The translations under genes were made by a program, and so were the position numbers. The notes beneath the pieces are model-generated. The model searched no databases, had not been told where the DNA came from, and was given only the letters and a program-made list of their open reading frames with translations. A stretch of DNA of 64,000 nt. Origin: Dicaeum eximium. Lineage: Eukaryota; Chordata; Aves; Passeriformes; Dicaeidae. Position 1 is the first letter of the stretch. Each line of letters begins with the position of its first letter. Below are positions 1 through 22,559 of the stretch, in pieces. The stretch is taken from positions 1,895,213-1,959,212 of the forward strand of contig VWZP01006003.1 of the NCBI GenBank assembly GCA_013396995.1, written 5' to 3'.

Positions 1-9168
<9,168 letters not shown>

Positions 9169-12035
9169 CAACTGCTCGATGCCCAGAACTTGTTGGGAAA
9201 TGGACCAGTGGAACCCTTCAGAAGGAGAGGGTTTGAAGCTGATGTAGCTCCTGAGTTTCTCTTCCAAGGATATACAGACGTGCAGCAGAGTTGGTCCGTT
9301 CCTTACCGCTGGCTTCCTTCCTGCAGCGGGAATGTCAAGGCACAGAGGCACCGACTCATCTATGCAGACACCGCCTGATGAGGAGCTCCAGCCAGTGCTT
9401 TCTGACTTGAGTGTTTCCATCTTGGAGTGTGGCTGTTGTTCTCAAGGACTGAGCCAAGTCGAGGCTGTTAGACACTTCAGGGTGTTAGAAGTACATGTTG
9501 GCAGTGGAGCTGGCCTGGAACTGGTGGGCATAGGCTGGAGCTCTTAGACTTATCAGGTCACCCTAAGCAGGTGACTTTGGAAGTTATGTTTTGCCTCTCC
9601 ATGCCAACCCAGAGTGTAGAGCAATGTCTTGGGAGAATGAAATTGCCTCCATATCCAGGCAGCTAACATTACACTATAAGGGTGGGAGCAAGTGGATGAA
9701 TTTCTTTTAATTTCTCTTTTGTAGCTAAAGGGCAGAGGAGCTCATAATCTCAGAAATCAGCAAAGGTTCTGTTTACCAAAAAAGAAACCCAACTCTACTC
9801 CACTAGGCAAAATTTTTTCCTCAGTGGGAAACAACTGATCTTCCTGTCCTGCGGAGGGCCAGAAAGCATTGATAATGTTTAGCTAGACCAGAACTTGAGA
9901 AGAGCAGAGTGCTTCCCTTTCCATAGGGATGCTCTCTCCTGTTCTAGGCTTTGCTTAGAGTTCTGCACTCCTGCACATCAGAGTTGTGTGGCACAGGATG
10001 GAGCTGGCAAGGAGGTACAGCACCCAGGGCACAGCTTCTGACATCTGTACCCAGGGATGGGAAGGAAAGAAGACAGCCCACTTACCTCAGAGGTTACACT
10101 GACGTGTGCTTCTGTGAAAAGTTTCACTCACAACTTTCCAGTATCACCAGGCTACAGGCACGGCCTCCTGTGATACGGGCAAGCAGTCTGCAGATACTGT
10201 TCACAGTGCAGACCCCTCCCTGCTGGCTTTGCTGGATGTGTACCAGTGTACAATCAGCATCAGGTCTTGTTTGAAGGTGCCCCTGGCTTTGCCAGAGGAC
10301 CAGAGGGCTTGGGGTCATCCTGGGTGACAGTTGTTTTGGTAAATCCATTTTTAAAGAAGGACTTGTTTTTACTTTTTTCTAAATGTCTCAGACTACTGAC
10401 TTGTTCTATAAATAGATTATTTTTCTTTGATTTTTTTATACTTACCACTGTTAACCAGCAGCACAGACAGAGGTTCACAAAGCAAAAACCTGCCCGTGGG
10501 CTTGGGTTTTTTTACTCCATTCCTTCCTTGTAGTACAAGGAATTAGCAGTTACTTTCCCCATTCTAGCTTGACCAGCTGCCTGTGTTTAAATAGGTAAAT
10601 ACATTTCATGTGCTACATTTGTGTTTGGGTTTGTTCCTATTAGTGGGGCATCTGGGCCTTAATGACTCCAGTGGATGCTGGCCTTGTGTATGTGAATGTC
10701 TGAAGTCAGCCCCTGGGCTGTCTTGTCCCCCTCTCCACTCGCTCCCTATTGTGTTTCCATTCTTCAGCAGTTCTAGGAGTGTTGTAAGTAGTGTCCAGTC
10801 TTACTAGGAGCTGGATTGGGATTTAAAGAAATATTGACAAAAACAAAAGTGTGCTGTCTTGACTGTTCTGTGTCCCTTCTCTTGTTCTCTAATATTTGGA
10901 AGTTTATTTATCTCGCAGAATTATCCATCCAAAAAAAACCAACTCCACTCAGGTAGACAGAACTTTGTTTTCTTCTATGTGTGCCTGCTACCTGGGAAGA
11001 GGGAAATGTGCAAAAGAAAAAGAAATGAGATGGAGGGCGGAAGATCCAGAGTCTTGGGAGCCTTGAGTGCAGATTGGACACAGACTTCTAATTCCTGCTC
11101 CTTAAAGACTTAATGTGGTGTTAAAAGCAAAAGCAAGCTGTGGTTAAGCATGTGGCTGAATGGGCACCCTAGCAAATTTAAGAGTATTATTTGTTTACTT
11201 ATTTATGAAGGAGTCTATGCTTTAGATAGACATACCCTCTTTTTGACTCCAGTTACCTTTTTTTTTCCTTCTCAATGTACTCTTAGTTTTGGTAAACTGA
11301 TTTAAACAGTTGTTACTTTTCCTTCAAGCTTTAACTGATGGTACTACATAAATGTTTCCCTATATGGAGTGGATAAACTATCTGTCACAGATGTTTAATC
11401 GTTCCAGAAGTAGACTAGTACAAGATTTCTTAAAGAATCCCACTGTTCTGTATCCTTCCTGACTCCTAGAATTTGTGACACAACAGGGAAAATATGGTTA
11501 GCATCTCCTGTTAGCCACTGAGCATATCCTCGTAACCATTCCCGCATTCTGTCGCGATGAACTCGTTGTATGTAATTACCATCAACTGGAAAAGAGACCT
11601 TTGAGTAAACCTGCATTGCATGTTCCTGTTTCTCTGCGTAGAAGGTGTGGTGGAGAGTGTTGACAGTAGCACTAGTTACAGCAAGATGGAAACAAACAGC
11701 TCTACAATGCAACCATGGTCATCCTGCTTGTAGCAAGCACAGAAAAGAGCAAACAACAGAAAGAAATGTGCAAATCATATGCAAAAGTCATGTTTTTAGT
11801 AGCTGTTTTTCATGTAGTCACATGGAGAGCCTCTGTTCCACTGTTGGAAGGAGGTCGCCACACATTTTTCTGGTCACAGATGTCTCGTCTGCTTTTGGAT
11901 AAGGTGTTCATAAACTGAAGACCATTATTAGCTTTATATCTTATTGTTTTAAGCTTGTTTTTTAAGAGCGTAATTCCTATCAAAGGATTGCTGATAGTAT
12001 GAACTTATGAATAAATGTTAACTTTTGGAAAAACC
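9169..12035 (+). other. KDM5A: KDM5A 3' untranslated region (inferred)
   Basis: Between the KDM5A stop and the first AATAAA on this strand (12010) there is no gene I recognise and no clear repeat. A UTR of about 2.85 kb is shorter than the several-kb UTR of the human mRNA but of the same order. The extent is inferred from the poly(A) signal; a transcript could end elsewhere. An unexplained minus-strand open frame sits at 11395-11712 (see findings). Confidence 0.6.
12010..12015 (+). terminator. KDM5A: Candidate poly(A) signal AATAAA of KDM5A
   Basis: First canonical AATAAA downstream of the KDM5A stop, followed by T/G-rich sequence at 12016-12055 (TGTTAACTTTTGG, then GTAGTTAGTGGTTG). A later AATAAA at 12795 lies inside a CR1 copy and is less likely to be the native signal. 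Confidence 0.5.
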
Positions 12036-12680
12036 TGTAGTTAGTGGTTGAAAAACCCGAAGCTACAGCTGTGGTATTGTCTCCAGATCCTAGGGGTTTG
12101 AATTTTTATAAAAGCATATGCAGAGAAGCCAGCCAAAGCCAAGATAAAAAGGTTCTTACAGGTCTGCTACAGCTGTGGAAAAACTCTCATGCTTTGGGGA
12201 CAAAGTCTCAGTACACAAAAAATATTAGCTCGTGTATCTAGAAAGGTACATGTCTTAAAACTGTAGTCTATGAGGCTACTTGCCACTGCTGCTGTTATTC
12301 TTTTAATGTGTCTGACACAAAAGGTCAAAGAAATTACCTGAGCTGTTGTCAGGAGCTGAAAATGGCTGAAAATGAAAAGCTTGAGTTGTATAGCTTGTAC
12401 AAACTGTGTTTTCAGGTTTTTTTGTAAAAAACGGCCTGGAATTTGGCAGCTTTGCTTGCACAGAGATAAATGTCACTGCTGACCTTCAGTACGATTGCCT
12501 TTAGGATTTATGCTTTTGACAGATCTGTAGCTGAATGCTTGTGCAGCCTGGACCATTGGTAATGAAGACTTAAGAGGTAATATTGTTGATATTATGGGAA
12601 TATCTGAAGGGATTGGAACGCAGTCACACAGCATAAGGTAACACCCACACTGTGAAACTTGCATTGATCCTTTCAGTTTT

Positions 12681-13775
12681 TAGAATCATAGAGTAATTTA
12701 GGTTGGGGGCTACTTCTGCAGGTCATCTGGGTCAGTCTCCTGACCAGAGCACTGCTGACTTTAAAAGTAGGTGAAATTTTTCAGGGTTGTGTCCAATAAA
12801 ATTTTGAGTATTTCCAGGGGTGAGCATTCAACGACTTCTCTGATTTCCCATTTGGTTTTGTAGCCCCTTCAGTGCAAAATTCACTTGCTGTAATATGCCT
12901 GTTACCAGTGTCTGGCTCTGTGTTTTCTTTAATCATCCATTAGGTAGTTGGAGACTGCAGGTGCTGCAGCCTTCGCTTCCAAGCTGAAAAAATCCAGCTC
13001 AGCCTCCCTTGAGCCATGGCATGAGCTGCAGCCTTCTGACAGTCTTGGGGGTACTTGTTGCAGGTTGGTCAGTGTACTGAGGGGCCCAAAACTGGATGTG
13101 TTACTCTAGGTACCGCTTAAAAGTGTTGAATATAGGGGGGAAATAACTTCTTTAACCTGCTGCTGTAACCTTTAACATACTTTTGCTGTGCAGCCCCTAC
13201 AGAGCTGGCCTGTATAGCTGCAAATAATGCTGACTCCTTTTCATTCTGGCTACTGTTAGTCCCAGGTATTTTGGTTTATAGTTTCTCAGATGCAGGACTT
13301 AAACTTTCCATCAGCACATCACTTCAGCCAGGAAAGATCCAACTGAATGGGAGTTCCGTCCTCCTGTGTTTTGGGCTCTGCTGCTCCTGTCCTCTGCCAG
13401 CATTGTTTGATGTCATTTGAGTGTGCTCTGTGCCACTACCCAGGTAGGTAAGAAGAAACACCTGAGGTACTGCACTTGCAGCTATCTCCAAGATTTCAAA
13501 TTGGTGGCTGCTGAAGCCTGAGCATAGAAGTCTACCCCATTTCACTGCCATTGTAGCTTGTTCATCCACTCCCCCTAAGTGTGTTTTTGCTGTAAGCCAG
13601 GGTAAACACCCACTGCTCTCCCCTTGTTCATAGAATTCATCACAGACAGCAACCAGACTGGGCTAAGATTGTAGTGGTGACTATTACCAGTCACCTTATC
13701 CCTCATGGGCATGCATGTTGGTTTGAGGAGGATTGGTTCCATCATCTTTCTTCTCTTCACTGAATGGGCATGGTG
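12681..13775 (-). mobile_element. Old, diverged CR1 LINE copy (antisense), about 1.1 kb
   Basis: Read on the + strand it follows the reverse complement of CR1. It opens with TAGAATCATAGAGTAATTTA and GGTTGG, continues with GGTCATCTGGGTCAGTCTCC and TTTTGAGTATTTCCAGGGG, and at 13081-13115 has GGGGCCCAAAACTGGATGTG with ACTCTAGGTA. At 13690-13745 it has CACCTTATCCCTCATGGGCA and GAGGAGGATTGGTTCCATCA. These pieces appear in the order expected for the 3' UTR and the end of the reverse-transcriptase ORF, but with many indels and stops, so it is a dead copy. The far boundary (13745-13800) is uncertain. Confidence 0.75.
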
Positions 13776-16700
13776 TACAGAGGGCTCATCACAGTCTATC
13801 AAGAAAGTGGTCTATTTTTCCTAGGGTTCAGATGTTTTCCTAGGGGTGGAAAAAGTTTCTTAGTATCATTCCTGAAATAACTGTTAAGATTGCTGTAAGA
13901 AGTTGAGTGCTATGGTCCGCTAAAAGCAACATTTGAGACTTACTCCAGTTAGATGCAAAGGAAAAGCAAGGAACTCCTTCACATCCTCTCTAGCTGTGGT
14001 CCCGAAGAATTTGTTTGGTCAGGCTCCCTGAACCAAACAGGAACTCTGCTTGGAGCACCACGGCAGTGGGGATGTGCAACAAATCCAGCCCTTATCGGCT
14101 TTCCAGCCACGCTGGCTTTGGGAGGGCGATAAATGTGTGGGGCAGCTGGAAACTGCACAGCAAGACACGGAGAGCACTGAGCTTTGTCTAAGGGGATGGC
14201 TCGGCACGAGTGGTAAGTTGTAGGTAAAGGAAATGAAAGTAGCAAGGATTTACTGAGAAACAAATATTCGTAAGGAGCTGTGCTCTGAATGGCTTTGAAA
14301 CAAGCTCTGCTGCGGTAAATGGTTTTAATCCGAGGCGAGGCACTGTGTCTTTATTGGAGGCTTTTCAGATGTCAGTTTTTGGTGGTCTGTATCACCCCCC
14401 AGCTCCCCCAGAAAGGCGTTTAAAGCCAAGAGCCAGAGGGAGCTGCTGTGGGTGTTAGATCCGAGGAGAGCAGGCACCTCTGCACACAAGGCTGGGGATG
14501 ATGGTTGGTGTCTCTGGCCAGCCTGGCATCGGCCTTGATGGGTGGGTGATGGGCCAGCAGAACCAAGGGCTGCGTCCTTTGGCAGGCTGGTGCAGCCGTG
14601 CTCTGCTCACGCCCCAGGGACAGGAGGCACTTGTGCTGCTGTGCTGTGGCAGTAGCAGTGGAGCCCACACAAGTCCGTGCTACGCATTTGAGAAACAGCT
14701 CCGGTCTTAGTGGGATGAGTACCACATTATTTCCTTCTGTCAGCTAAGGATTTAACTTTTCACTTCATACAGCCGAGAATGCAGTTAACCTAGACATTGT
14801 CAGTGTATTGCTAGCACTACATGCCATTATTTCCTTTCCCGATAGTCTCTTAGGCAGGAGGTAGGTGCTTTAGCTTTGCCTAGAACCGTTCCTGGGAGAG
14901 AGAGTGGCTCCTGAGAACGCTTGGCAGAGAAGTGAAGTTATTGGCAGCGCCCCCCTGCCTGATGCTGAAGGACCAGCCCCAGAGGACAGAGTGGTGCTGC
15001 TGCTCTCAGCTGCTGCCCCAAGGGGAGGCTCCTCAGGTGTAACCCCTCACCAGGTTTGTATCCTACCGGCAGGGTTTGAGCACAGCCCCGTTTCTCACTT
15101 TAGGCCTTCCCACTTACTGTGGCACTGGTTTCCTCTGGCTTCTGCTGCAGATAGTCTTGGAATGGTCATACTCTGGTATTTAGGGCAGTTAGAGAGTACA
15201 CAAAGATGAACAAATAAATAATAGAAGAGTGCACAGCCACAGGAAAGGTGTTTAAAACTTACAGGATTTTTTTTTCTTGCTGAGTGATGTGATTCTAGGA
15301 AGCTGATGGGTCAGATTCGTGTTTGGGGCAGAAAGTGGGCATGACCTTTATTTAACTCCTGTTCATGGAGTGTGCAGAGAGTGCTGCTGGACAAGCAACA
15401 CCTGAGATTCCTGCAAAAAGGAGCTCACTTTGCTTTGCCCTAAGTAGCAGCTGTTCCATGTCCCTGTTTCTCAGCTCTGGCAATCACAGAGAAACATCAT
15501 TGTTTCTTGTGCTTTTTGCTTTCATTCCCCAGGACCTTTCCATTACACCTTGGGCAGTCCCTGTTCTCAGGGAAGTGAGACCAAAGGAAATCAGGACAAA
15601 CTCCCTTTGCAGACATTTGTTTTGCTCCTCCCAAGCTGCTTTTCCTTTGCAGCAGGGGAGATCTTGCCTCCCACTCTCCTAAAGCTGCCTGGCTCCTTCC
15701 ACAGGAGCTGTGTGACTGCACACTGCCCATTGGCACCACCAGGACCAGATTTGGGCAGCAATGAAACAGCTGTTTCCTGCTTTGCTTGTGTGAATCCACA
15801 GGTCTCATTCTAGCCCTAGGGGGGGATATGCCCTTCAAACCTTGTAGTAGGAACCTTTCAAGGTAAATCAGAATGTCAAAGACCAGTCTGCTTTTTCCTC
15901 TGCATCCCAGTTATGGTGAACACCAAAATTAAAAGTTCTACTGCCTCCATGTTTTCAATGAATTCCCCAATCTGAACGCATCACCATGTCTTTTTTTTTT
16001 TCTCCTTCTGTGATCACCATGAGAGCTTTGTATTTGGGCTGTGACAGACTTTTTGAAACCACATTCCCAGCACTTGTCAGGTGATTGGCAAGCAGTGCTT
16101 GACCCTCTGTGTTAGCTTGCAGGGATCAAGAAGGAAGTGTCCTTGTCAAAAAGAGCTGTGATGCTGTGAGCCTCTCTGGCTGAAGGGAAGTAATTCATGT
16201 TCATGGTGGCAATACCTGGTCTTTGGGTATATTTCTCCATGTGACCTCTTGACCTGGTCAGCCCCCTGAGCATCACTGTTTGAATTCATGGTGGCAAAAG
16301 GGTGACGTGGCTTGGAATTTGATAGTCAAAAATGGCAAAGAGTGGAGCTCATGAGCAGCAGCAGCTGCCCTTTTGTTCCCTTGAAAGGGTCTCAGCCACC
16401 TTCTCCTTTTAGTGTGTGTGTAGTGAGTCAGCCCAACCAGACCCAACCTGTGTGCCTGTGCTGAACCCTCAGTGCCTCCTGCCTGGACACCTGTTCCTGC
16501 TTCCCTGCTCCACTGCCACTCCTCCTCCTGGCTTGAAGGCTTGGCTTTCTGCAGGCATCAGCTGCATCTCTTTTGAAGCAGAGCCTTTTCATCTCTGGCA
16601 CTCATCAACAGAAAAATAAGATTGCCTTAAGTTATCAAAACTGAAACATTACTTTTTTTTTTTTCTTTGAGGAAAAATGAATAAGCTTGAAAGACTTGGT

Positions 16701-17800
16701 GCCATATGTTGCAACTGATTACCAAAACAGGAATGACTTGTAGACAGGGGATCAGTCATGGTGTGAAGGCTTGTGATTCTTGCTTCAGGCAGAATTCCAC
16801 CCACCTGGGAAGCCAAGTGAAGGCTCTAGGTCTTGCTCATGTTCTGTCTCAGAGCCCCACCAGGCACGGAGCCCGTGCAGTGGATGAGTGCTGGGGAGTG
16901 CAGCCCCTTTTCTCTGTCTGCAGGGACCTCAGCAGGGCAGCCAGGGGCAGGTTAGAGAAGAAACCTGGCAGCACAGGTCCCTCTGCTTCCTCCTGCACTG
17001 CCTGGGGCTGCTGGTGACCAGAGGAGCAAAATGAGACAAACTGCTGCTGTTGAGCAGTGACCAGGAGCTGGTGGCTCTCACTCACTCCATTTGCTCAGAC
17101 CAGGGCTGCCTGTGATGTTTTTAAGAGAGAATATCTTCTGGCAGTCCAAGGATTTTTTAAAAATCTGCTGTAATTCTGATTTTTGGAAGCTGGAAAAACT
17201 GAACTCAAGTTTTATTTCTTTTTGACCATTTTTTGAATGCCCAAGTTTTGACTTTGTTAACTTTTGCATAGAAAACTTCTTTTTTTGAGAAATTTCTGAG
17301 GACCTCTCACTCTATCAGCCAGTGACTAGCTGATTATTGGATTCCTCCCTGAATGGAAACTTCGTGTTCTGAGTAGTTACCAGCCACTTAAGCACCACTG
17401 CTGGAATTATGATTTCCTTTGGTATATGGTTTTTGATATGAAAATGTCCTCCACTTGTTTCCTTGGCTGCAACAACAAACTGGTGAGTTTTAATTTCTGG
17501 ATGCAACTATCAACTTTCACCTCAGAAGGCCCATGACTAGATTTTGAAAGAGCAGCAAGTTCTGCCCTCTCCCTAAAATGTGTTCAGGCTCTATTCCCAC
17601 AGTTACTCTGCAAGGCTTTGTTCAGGTTGCTGGTAAAGTTGGAATAGGAAAGAGGCTTGAGAACTGGTGATACCTGATGGAGTTGAGGGGAAAGTAGGAG
17701 GAGATGCTTAAAAAAAAAAAGAAAAATAAGTAAGAAGTCTTCAGGGTCAGGGTTGCTTGCTATTCAGCTCCTGCTTATATTATATTGTGTTTTATTATTT

Positions 17801-17816
17801 TATATATATATATATA
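17801..17816. repeat. (TA)8 microsatellite
   Basis: Perfect TA dinucleotides in an AT-rich intergenic stretch. Confidence 0.95.
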
Positions 17817-20800
17817 CACATAGGTATCTATACTTATGTGCTTATAAGGGCATAACCTTACAGTGCTTTCATTTTGCCCATAAAGAAATGAGGATACTTT
17901 TAAATTCTGAGCAGAAAAAGCCCCTTTTCCTTGCTCATGTGTGCAAAGGGCCAGTGTTTAATGGGGACAGGATACTAAGAAGTGAAAGCAGAGGTGAGAT
18001 GCAGATCTGCCTGCTGCACTCGTGCTGCACCTGTGATTGTGCAAGCAGTACTGCATGTTTCTGCTGTAGTCTTGGGTTTGGTGCTCCCAACAGCCAAGTG
18101 CACGCCCAAGGAGCTCCTGCTGCTTTCATCCTGCTCTGGGGGAGCCGCTGGCACTGGGCATAGCCAGGGGGTGGTGACAGGAATCTGCAGCTCTGCTGCT
18201 GCTGGCAATTCCTATTGCAACCAAAGCAGATCTAGGGCCTCTGTTCTTTTGAACAGTGATCAGGCCACTCACCTGATCTCCTCCTGTGCTCTGCCATGGT
18301 CACAGAGAGGGACAAACCAGCACACTGTCACCGACACACCAAGCACTGTGTGAGCACTGCCCGTGGCTCCTGCCTGCAGAGGAGCAGGGGTACAGCAGGG
18401 ATATCCTCAGGAGCAGGTTTTCCAGCACTCTGGGCATGCCAGCCCACACTCCAAGCAGTCCTTGAGCTCTGGTTCATGCAGAAATGTCACCTGTTTATCT
18501 CCAGCGTGCAGAGCAGTGTCCACACGGAGCATCTCGTGCACAAACCTGGGCATGGAAGCGAGGCCTCCACTGCTCTGCAGGCATCCAGTGAGGACAGGGT
18601 TCTTCCAGCCTCAGGATTCTGGTTCTTCAAGCCATTATTTGGAAGCAGTTATTCACTAGGGAGGCTGTCTCTGAATGAGCCTGCTGCAGGATCTTCTGTC
18701 ACGCAGGAGCTGCAGGCCCTGTTTTTTTGCTTCTGCTACTGTAGTTTCAAAATGGGACAGAGTTTAGCAGCTCAAGCAGCAATCAGTCCTTTGTGCTAAC
18801 TTTGGCTTCTTTCTCCACTGAGCAGTCTCCTGGTTCCTGTAACGTGTCAGCCTCTATTTATCCCTTTTCTGTGCACATTTGTGACAATTTTGCTCACTAC
18901 AGCCATGGTTGCTTTAAGCTAAACAACATTTTCATACTGAACAGGCCAGTAGTTGGGTGGTTATCAAATGGAGGAAATGCATTGTGTTTGCTCTGGCCTT
19001 TGGCTCCCAGATGATATAATGGCAAATGGTGTTCCTGGGAGCTGGGAGGTGGCTCACAGGGAGCCATTGCCTCAGCACACGTGGAGGCAGTTTGTCCTGA
19101 GTGACAGAGGAGCAGAGGGGGAGGTGGAACTGGGGGCACAGTTGCTCTCAGTGCTCAGCAAAGGCCAGATATGGCTGATGGCTTTTCGTGTTGGGAATGC
19201 AAAGCAGCAGCAGTTGCACCCAGGCCACTCTCCTGAAAAGACTTTGGTGGTTTGGGGCATAATTCATTTTAAAGTAGCTGCTACTTGCACAGCAGTAAGA
19301 GGTTGTGCTTGTCTCCCTGTAAACATTTCCCTCTTCTCTTTTCCCCACCTCATTCCTCTGAGTAGGTGTCTTTTGAAACCCTTCTGTTTCTAGGTTTGAA
19401 CTACCTCTCCAGGTAGCTGGAGGTGGCTTAGAGGAGAGAAATCCAACACTTGTCCCCTGGTCAGCTGGACATAAATGTGAAGCAAGACCAGACCTGGGAG
19501 TAAGTTCTGTAGTTATTACCAGAGCATGAAGTATCAGCACTCCTGGGGTGGGCTGGGGCCAGTTCTTATGCACATCTGTCCCAGGCAAAGTCAAAGGACC
19601 ATATTATCTCTAGAGGCTTTTGTTCCACATTTGCTTTCTTTGGGCTGTAAGCACTTCCCTGCTAGCACAGCCGCAGCTGCTGGTGGAAGACTAGGGTCAA
19701 GCTGAAGGCAGAAATCTTGGCAAATGTTCTAAGGTAAAGATAGGAGCAAAATAGAGCATGAATCAATAGCCTTTAGGATTTTCCAGCTCTTTTCCTGGCT
19801 GAGGTGTGAGGCACTCTGACAGTGTGCCTTGGTCCAGAGCTCTTGCTCTTCTCCAAAGTGGGTGTTGGGGAGAAGTGTCTAAGCCAGCTGTGCCCCAGCT
19901 GGCACAGCTGCTCAGTGCTTGGCAGCCTGCCTGGATCTGGAGGCTGCTGCAGGAGCTTCTCTGGAGGCACTGCTCCAGCATGGACTGTCCCAGTGATCGG
20001 TGGGTGCCAGCCGGGCTGCTGGGATGGGGCTGGGAGGAGTGGGGTGCTCTGGCTGGTGCCATCATCAGCCTGTGCTCAGAGGAGGTCACTGAGCAGGCAG
20101 CCTCTCATTTCACACCCTTGTCAGGGGAGGCCACCCACAAAGTAACCCCCTTGTGCCATCCCGGGGGTTGGCATCAGTGATGCTTGTGGGACAGGTGCCA
20201 GCATCAGTGCTGCCACTTCCAACACTTGTGGCACTGGAAGGTGCTCTGCAGCTGCCCAGGGGGGCTCAGCTTGCACAATTCCAGGTGGCACACACTGCTT
20301 CAAAAGCTCTTATCTGGTGTTCTCCTTATTCATATAAATATATGTGTATGGATCCAAATATTTTTAAATGGTGTTATCTCAGTATATCTCTGGATTAAGT
20401 GTTTTCCTGTTACTACAGCATGCATATTACCTAGGTTTGTTCCTTTTTAATTTTTTTTTTTAAGACCCACGTTTTTCCATTTCTCTTATTTGTTTCTTGC
20501 AAGCCTGTTTGGTAAAGCTTTGTTTCTGACTGCCCCTATTCTTCCCCTTGCCTTAGATACAGTTACACTCAAAATCTTAGACATTGAGATTTCATCTTTA
20601 GCATTTTTCCCTTTAGATTTTTCATTGCCTCTAATGGGTCAATTAAAGTCCCTCTCAATTTCTTTGCCTTCTACCATTTCAAAAATATGCATCGAAAGTA
20701 TATTTTATTTTACGTAGTCTTAACTGATCCTTTGTGGTATTTTTGGGGTTTCTTTTCTATTTTCTGTAAAAGGATTTTTAAAAAAATCAATCTTTCAAGT

Positions 20801-22559
20801 ACGATCTCCCAAAACCATATGGAGTTTGTCATAGTTCACTCCAGAATATGTGTAAAGCTATACTTTACTTTAAACATGCTTTGCTCAGGATTTTCCAGCT
20901 TGCTTTTGCACTTGTAGATTTAATATTTCCCCTTACTGCTTATGTTTACATTGAACATTTATTTTCATTTTCTGGTTATTGTTGTATTCAGCACAATCTT
21001 ATCACATGGGGTGGAAGTCAAACAGTCTGTAATTGATTGCACATTTTCCTATCTAGTCTATTGGCTCCTGCTAATTGATTTGTTGTCTTGTTGATAGGAT
21101 TATTGCAATCTGTACGCTGCAGTAATTGTGCTTACCGAGGGATATCCATGCAGTGGTGCTGGCAAATGCAATAGTTTGACAATCTATAGAAATATTTCCT
21201 TAATCAATCTCCTCTCTCCTTACACCAGTCTGTTGCACAAGGCAAGTATTATTTGTCTTTACTGTTGTTTTTAATCCCTGCATTCTTACCCTATTTAACA
21301 GCACCACTGTGAGATGGTTTCTGCACAAAACGCGATGTTTTCTGTTTCTCACCATATTGCATAATTTCTCTTCTGGAAGAGGAATTATGGGAAAACCATC
21401 GTCCCTGGTTTTCAAGAATCACTGATTTGAGGAGTGGAGCTGTTTTATTTGGACCACCCTGTTTAATTGCTATGGAAGAGAAGCAGCTCTGTGTGGATTT
21501 GCCTAGTTCCTTTCCAAATGATACTCTGTGGTAATGGCCACAGGTACCATGTTTAATTAATTATGCTCAATGGGAGGAAAAAATATTTAAACTTATTTTA
21601 AAGCTGATTTTTTCATCAAATGACGTTAGTTGTTACATTGTGAGATGTAGTGCATAACATATTCGTCTTCTGTCTCCCTTTTTCCTGGACCTTTGTTGTC
21701 ACCCTCTTTTCAACCAAGGCATCTGTTCCTGAAATGAGGAGTTGTTGCATATTTGATCACTCCTTGGTTGAATTAATTCCTTACCTCTGCCTGCCTTCCT
21801 TCCATTTCCCTGTTTCTCCTGCAGGAAGTCTGGTGCTGTGTGGATTTACTACAGATTCATGTGGTGACACCATAGTGCCTGCTGGTTCTTTCCTGTTGTT
21901 CTCCTTCTACCTTCTCAGACTGCCTGTACGTGTTTTGCTGCCGCTTTACACACCTCATACAAGCACACTGACCCTAAAAGAGTTTGCTTCCCTGTTCTCT
22001 CTTGCCTCAGATATTTATCAACACATGTAATAAAAATATTTTCAAACCTTGCCTCACGTACATCCTTGGACCCTCACAGCTGTAACATATCCACTATGAA
22101 TAATATCCTGTTCTGTTTGCCTCTTTTATGGCCTCTAAACACGGAGCTAATGTCATCATTACCTGCTGTAATCCCAAGACCTCCTTCTGGAGCAAGAGCA
22201 GCTCATTTTGCAGCCCAGTGCTGGGTGTGCAGAACTGGGGCTGGTTGTCTCCTTGCTAGGAAACTTTTCATCTACTGCTTGATCGTCTGTTCCCATTGCA
22301 GCTCCTGGAGTGGTGTCCTGGGATGGGGCAGTGCTGCTTCTGGGAAAGACCAGTGGCAAAAATCCCTGTGTGTGTGAGGGAAGAGAGTTTGCAACCTGCC
22401 AAATTTCTGAATGGGGCTGTTTTGGGCCCTTAGTAAGAAGCAGCAGAGCGCTTAGCTGAGTTTATTTCCAGCTTTCCTGCCTGCCACTGCGCCCGGCCAC
22501 AGCACAGTCCTGGGAATTGCGGGTCAGGCTGCGAAGCAGGACCTTGCCCTGTGCCCATC

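Larger units (their letters stand above)
12040..22450. other. Intergenic region between KDM5A and SLC6A13
   Basis: About 10.4 kb. Apart from the CR1 copy (12681-13775) and a TA microsatellite (17801) I see no gene. Open frames here, the longest being 167 codons at 18296-18799, are of arbitrary composition, lack splice context and match no family I know. 20300-22030 is noticeably AT-rich. In human no protein gene lies between these two loci. Confidence 0.7.

Noticed and set aside
18296..18799. 167-codon open frame on the plus strand in the intergenic region
   Set aside because: Composition is Cys/Ser/His-rich noise with no domain, no conserved motif and no exon signals.
20440..21130. Possible ancient LINE or DNA-transposon remains in an AT-rich stretch
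   Set aside because: A few phrases resemble antisense CR1 but no ordered series of matches could be followed.
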